Of a stretch of 64,000 nt of DNA, positions 60,066-64,000 are shown piece by piece. The notes below the pieces were generated by a model. It did no database searches. It was not told the origin of the DNA and saw nothing but the letters and a program-made list of their open reading frames with translations. Position 1 is the first letter of the stretch. Each line of letters starts with the position of its first letter. Origin of the DNA: Tenrec ecaudatus (lineage: Eukaryota > Chordata > Mammalia > Afrosoricida > Tenrecidae); NCBI RefSeq assembly GCF_050624435.1, contig NC_134534.1, positions 66,549,501 to 66,613,500 of the forward strand. Reading direction: 5' to 3'. Position numbers and translations under genes: made by a program.

Positions 60066-60228
60066 AGAGAGAGAGAGAGAAAGGGAGCTAAAATCAATGA
60101 GTTCAAAATGGAAGAGAAGGTTTTGAATCTGATTGTGATACCAATTGTACAATACTCCCTGATGTGATTGAACTATGGAATTATTTAGATATCTATTAGT
60201 TCCCAGTAAAATGGTTTTGGAAAAAGAG
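59880..60228 (+). mobile_element. L1 3' end with internal microsatellite
   Basis: GATTGTGATACCAATTGTACA and CAGTAAAATGGTTTTGG form the end; the body is expanded by a compound repeat at 59973-60081. Subfamily related to the one at 61090. Inserted into old L1. Confidence 0.65.
59973..60081. repeat. Compound microsatellite (CT)n (GT)n (GA)n
   Basis: About 30 CT units to 60032, about 14 GT units to 60060, then a short spacer and about 8 GA units. The CT and GA blocks are inverted complements. Confidence 0.95.
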
Positions 60229-60397
60229 CAATTTAAAACCATAATGAGATACCATACCACACTCACTAAGATGGTTATTATTTTTTAAAACACAGAAATA
60301 AGTGTTGGCAAGGATATAGAAACATTAGACACCTCATGCATTTTTCAGAGGAATGTAAAACAGTATAGCTTCAGTGGAAAACCTTTTGGCACTCACT

Positions 60398-60545
60398 CCC
60401 TGTCATTGAGCTGATATCAACTCATAGCAATCCTGTAGGTTTCCAAGACTATAGCATTTTTTCTTTTGACAGTACACCATGACCACATGAAACACACGAG
60501 ACGAGTGGAAAACTTCATCTTTCACCTGCTGAGTGGTGAGTGAAC
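60398..60545 (-). mobile_element. AfroSINE, diverged
   Basis: CCCTGTCATTGAGCTGATAT, CTCATAGCAATCCTGTAGGT; reverse copy, head lost. Confidence 0.75.
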
Positions 60546-60889
60546 AGTTTGGCAGTTCTTCAAAAAGTTTAACATACAATTACCATATGACCCAGCAATT
60601 CCATTACGAGGTATGTACCCAAAAGAAATGAAAACTGCCAATCAAACAAAAATATGCATATGAATGTTCATAGAAGCACTGTTCACAATGGTTGAAAGCT
60701 CGAATGACCCAACTCTCCATCAACTGAGTAAAGAACCATACAATGGAATATTATTCAGCCTTAAAAAGAAGAAAGTATTCATGTATACTCGATTATGGAT
60801 GCCCCTAAAGCTTCTGCTAAATGAAGGAGGTCAGACACAACAATTTACATATTATATTACTCATTTTATAAAATATGTGGAATATCATA

Positions 60890-60975
60890 AGGCTCCTTGG
60901 TGATGTAATGAGTTAGGCATTGAGTTACTAACTGCAAGATCAGCAGTTGAAAACCACCAGGCACTCTGGGGGTCT
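60890..60975 (+). mobile_element. AfroSINE, 5' head only
   Basis: GGCTCCTTGGTGATGTAATG, then GATCAGCAGTTGAAAACCACC: the tRNA-like part without body. Confidence 0.75.
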
Positions 60976-61089
60976 GCACCATTGTACAATGGAGTACATC
61001 GATGAAACTGAACTATGGAACGATATGACAAATGTATTAACCCCCAGGTAATAACAATTTAAAACAAATAGCAAATTAAAAGGAAATCA

Positions 61090-61965
61090 CACACACAGAT
61101 CCAGAATTGGGTTCTGGGCTCACACTAAATCCTTGCCCCGACTTAAGAACAATTAGTTCTTATGTCATGGACCTCAGGAAGAAATAAAGAAGACATGGGT
61201 GCCGTCACAAAATGTGGCAAAGAATGTAGATGGTGCCCAGCTAGCAGATAAAGTAGCCTCTGGTCAGGTCTTGAAGGCTTGCTTCAAAAAAAAGCATCCG
61301 TCTAAGTAAGATGTCAACTAAATAAAGGATGGTAAAGCATATAATCTGAAGTTGAAGGAAGGTCTAGCATCAGAGCCTAAATTGTGAGAACCTGGTGTAC
61401 AGAAGACTAAGGTTGACAGAGGGAGTGCAGGATTCATTTGTGGAGCTATCTAGGAAATACGTTTCTGGAGAACTCCATCTCTCTACAATTGCAGGATGGG
61501 ACGAAAGTGCTTACTACTCAGAGAGTTTGGGAGAGATGATGATAGAAGATCGAAGGTGCAAATCTGACTTGAACAGTTAACACTTTGTCACTAGATCCCC
61601 TATATGAGGCCTGCCAGACTAAATCCTACATTGTCTGAATAGTTGGTTTGCATTGTTCTATTTGGGTTTTGCTTGTCCATGAGGAGGTATCCCAGAGGTG
61701 TTATGTCACTGGAGGTCACGTCTTGAAGTTGTGTTGATATGTTTTTCAGTATATGAAGTCAGGGATTGATGAACCCATAGAGACAGCAGGAAGAATAAGG
61801 AGTTTGAAGGGACAGGTGTTCAGAGGTGGAGGAGGAGTGAACGGAAGATGATGTCAAGGAGTCTATGTTGAAAAAGAATGTTTGGAAACTGATTGTAGTA
61901 GCAATTATACAATACTGCTTGACGGGATTGACTATGGAAATATATGTATTTATAAAAAAAGATTT
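61090..61965 (+). mobile_element. L1 3'UTR, older subfamily
   Basis: GCCTAAATTGTGAGAACCTGG, GTGCTTACTACTCAGAGAG, and a TACAATACTGCTTGACGGGA end followed by a TTTATAAAAAAAG tail. It shares landmarks with 23695-24475 and 59880-60228. Confidence 0.65.
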
Positions 61966-61984
61966 ATCGTCTCCACAACTCAAG

Positions 61985-62050
61985 GGAACAGTTCTTCTGT
62001 GTCCAATAGGGTTACTGGGAGTTAGAGTCAACTCAATGGCAGTGAGCTTG
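61985..62050 (+). mobile_element. AfroSINE, 3' fragment
   Basis: GTCCAATAGGGTTACTGGGA and GTTAGAGTCAACTCAATGGC: the RTE-like tail only. Confidence 0.75.
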
Positions 62051-62084
62051 GACTTGGGGGTGGAATGTCATGGCAACATAGAGC

Positions 62085-62285
62085 AGATTCGTGATTGTCA
62101 GGGAGAAGGTCAAACAGCTTAGTAGTTACCAGGTTTCCTATTGCCATAATGGAAATGTTTGGAACTAGATAGAGATGATGACTGCACAAGCTTGCGATGA
62201 TACTAAATGCCACTGATCGAAGCATTTCATGTTGGCTGATTTTGTTATGTGAACTTTACTTCAATAATGAGAAATAGAAAAAACA
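62085..62285 (+). mobile_element. Old L1 3' end
   Basis: ATAATGGAAATGTTTGGAAC, then GATGACTGCACAAGC, CACTGATCGAAGC and TATGTGAACTTTACTTCAAT, the usual old-L1 3' order. Confidence 0.7.
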
Positions 62286-62289
62286 ATAT

Positions 62290-62810
62290 GTTTGGGATAG
62301 TAGTAAAGTGATCTTTAAGACAAAGAAGGCAGTTATATGTACCCTGGCTCTCAATGTGTCCCAAGTTACATATTGATTGGTCATTTCCCAGGAGTCTGTC
62401 CTCAGACACGCCAATGTGGAAGATAAATGATTCATCACACAGTAACCATAATTTAGACACATTTTCTACTTCATGCGAGTGACTTGGATTTGTTTCATTT
62501 TCTCTAACCTCAACACAGGAAATTTATATTAGGAAGGATTTTCTTACAGGTGGGCGATTTGTCTGGAAATGTTTATTGAGAACAGTTGGGATAAACCACA
62601 CTGCCAAGGCTTGGTGTTTACAAATGAAAATACTTGAGTAGAGCAATGGGGGAAGTAGGTGAGGTGATTTGTAGAACTGACAGCTCAAGACATGGTGGCA
62701 TCACTTGCCCTAACGTTCTTAAATGTCAATTAGAGAGTGCACACGCCCCACACAAGACACCCACCCCCACCCCAGCTCAATTCAATCAGACTTCTTCAGG
62801 TGAAAATAGC
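62290..62810. other. Unclassified non-coding sequence
   Basis: Nothing recognised. Confidence 0.4.
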
Positions 62811-62814
62811 AAAG

Positions 62815-62995
62815 GTCTTTGAGTAAGTCATTCCACTACTCTGAGTTCTTAGTTTTCCTTCTCTGAACACCAGGGACAATCAAGGATCTGACTCAGAGTT
62901 GCCGTTGAGAATTGAAAGGGATGATAAATGTAAAGCACTTAAAGGAGATTAATAAATATGAAATGTGACACATGATTATTCAATAAATGCTAGAT
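62815..62995 (+). mobile_element. MIR SINE
   Basis: AGTTTTCCTTCTCTGAACAC, AAAGGGATGATAAATGTAAA and CAATAAATGCTAGATATC fit a MIR 3' half with its usual end. Confidence 0.7.
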
Positions 62996-62999
62996 ATCA

Positions 63000-63370
63000 A
63001 CATAGTGAAGAGTGTTCCGTCATTACTGTAACTTGGTCACTGTGGAACAAAGGGTTCTGAGGAAGTAGAGGCATTATTTTCCCTTTCTTTACAGCAATTC
63101 CATTTAAAAATTACTCTGGGATCATTTCCCCAAAGGTTTAGCTTCTTCTCGAAACCACAAGGCAGCACCTTTGACTTTAGCAGAGCCCAAGCCTTAATGT
63201 TTCTCTACCTGAGAGTTTAATAAATGCTCGGCCTAATGCTTTTCCTCTTACTGAAAGATGGCCATCCGCATGATAAATAGGCATTTTGGAATACTGCTCG
63301 TAACATCCAGATGAATACGCTTTAGGGCACTTGATTACTTGAGAAGTGTTTTCTCAGACTTGGTCTAATA
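63000..63370. other. Unique sequence, candidate conserved non-coding region
   Basis: No repeat recognised, balanced base composition, no coding frame of note. Listed as a candidate regulatory region only. Confidence 0.35.
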
Positions 63371-63374
63371 TGTT

Positions 63375-63535
63375 TCCTCCATCACCCTATGAAGCTGGTT
63401 TTACTCTTTCCATTTATGGCTAATGGATTCAAAATTCAAAGAAATTAAGTGACCAGACTAGGTTTCTAGAACTGCCTGGTGGCAGGGTTGAAACGTAGAT
63501 TCTCTGACTTTATATGACGCTTTCTACTATAGGCC
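63375..63535 (+). mobile_element. MIR SINE
   Basis: CACCCTATGAAGCTGGTTTTAC, AAAGAAATTAAGTGACCAG, GGTGGCAGGGTTGAAACGTAG and GATTCTCTGACTT follow the MIR core. Confidence 0.75.
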
Positions 63536-63637
63536 AGAGTTAGTGGACCTAAGGTGGGGCCCTCTGTCTGCAGCTTTGCTGGTTTCCTACTGAAGAGGTA
63601 GATTGCTTTTTAGAGCATCCTCTGTAGGTCCACATCA

Positions 63638-63760
63638 AAACCCCAAACCAAACTCATGCCATCAAGGTGATTCTGACACGTGTGACTCGTGTGTTTCACA
63701 GAAGAACTCGGGTCTACTTCTCAACAGGCTTTTCCATCTGTGATCCTTTGGAAGTAGACC
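63638..63760 (-). mobile_element. AfroSINE, diverged
   Basis: CCAAACCAAACTCATGCCATC and GGTGATTCTGACACGTGTGA; reverse, head not clear. Confidence 0.7.
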
Positions 63761-63764
63761 ATTC

Positions 63765-64000
63765 CGCTTTCCTTCTGAGGCATCTTGGAATCCTGTAGAG
63801 ATTCAGGATTTGTTTTAATTTGTAATATTGCAATATTATATTTCTTTTCTACTTGGTGGGGCTATAGAAAAATGAAACCCAAGATTAACAAACATGAAAG
63901 ATCCATTTAAAAATATTTTGTTTCTTTTTTCTGTCCACCATTTTATTAGTTTAATATAAATGTAGTTCATTCCCTAAGGTTTTGAGATGAATAAGGCACA
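63765..64000. other. Unclassified AT-rich end of window
   Basis: Nothing recognised. Confidence 0.4.

Larger units (their letters stand above)
58540..60890 (+). mobile_element. Old L1 ORF2, interrupted four times
   Basis: Sense L1 text: CAAAACTGAAAACTTTTGTGC, ATGGGAGAAAATATTTGCAAA, AACCCAACTCAATTAAAAAATG, AAAACCATAATGAGATACC, CACAATGGTTGAAAGC and GGAATATTATTCAGCCTTAA. It is broken by SINEs at 58695, 59290 and 60398 and by an L1 3' end at 59880. Confidence 0.82.

Noticed and set aside
60664-60903. 79-codon frame suggesting a small protein
   Set aside because: Matches the sense 3' part of old L1 ORF2 and runs into an AfroSINE.

Overview
This window is nuclear DNA from a placental mammal, almost certainly an afrotherian. 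The evidence is about thirty copies of a tRNA-derived SINE whose tail reads like the 3' end of an RTE/BovB LINE (the AfroSINE layout). With it come many RTE/BovB LINE fragments and an L1 family whose 3' end carries the signal CCCAATAAAATGA. The species within Afrotheria cannot be fixed from this window alone. Ancient mammalian repeats (MIR, L2, MLT1-like MaLR LTR, old L1, mariner) are also present. I see no ordinary multi-exon protein gene, no tRNA or rRNA gene and no CRISPR; the window looks intergenic or deep-intronic.

The only gene-like unit is an RPL7 (60S ribosomal protein eL7) retrocopy on the minus strand at 10.8-11.8 kb. It has a full 5' end with a terminal oligopyrimidine-like tract, a polyadenylation signal and 17-bp target-site duplications. 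It also keeps one 126-bp GT-AG intron. Removing that intron leaves an uninterrupted 248-codon frame, the length of the normal protein. The retrocopy sits inside an older RTE LINE.

Layout. 0-5 kb: a solo LTR, an MLT1-like LTR inside a local duplication, a MIR, and a small L1 insertion with a 5' inversion and an apparent 3' transduction. 5.3-7.6 kb: a 1.6-kb L1 3' region and a mariner remnant. 7.6-8.9 kb: unique sequence. 9.2-13.3 kb: SINE, RTE, RPL7 retrocopy, L1. 14.1-20 kb: L1 3'UTR pieces, a solo LTR and SINEs. 20.3-21.2 kb: a second mariner. 22.1-25.1 kb: old L1 interrupted by a trimer of L1 3' ends, then further L1 3'UTR. 25-29 kb: mostly unclassified with SINEs. 29.2-34.5 kb: several RTE fragments with an L1 insertion. 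34.5-45 kb: old L1, MIR and SINEs in AT-rich background. 44.8-53.3 kb: a dense stack of RTE fragments, five solo LTRs and old L1. 53-58 kb: mostly unclassified, then L2. 58.4-62.3 kb: old L1 broken by SINEs and a younger L1 3' end with a compound microsatellite. 62.8-64 kb: MIR pieces and unique sequence.

The interplay here is between mobile elements: L1-type machinery is the likely source of the RPL7 copy and the L1 tails, RTE probably mobilised the AfroSINEs, and later elements landed in earlier ones. Family names rest on recognition of conserved stretches, not on a database search, and boundaries without a stated duplication are approximate.
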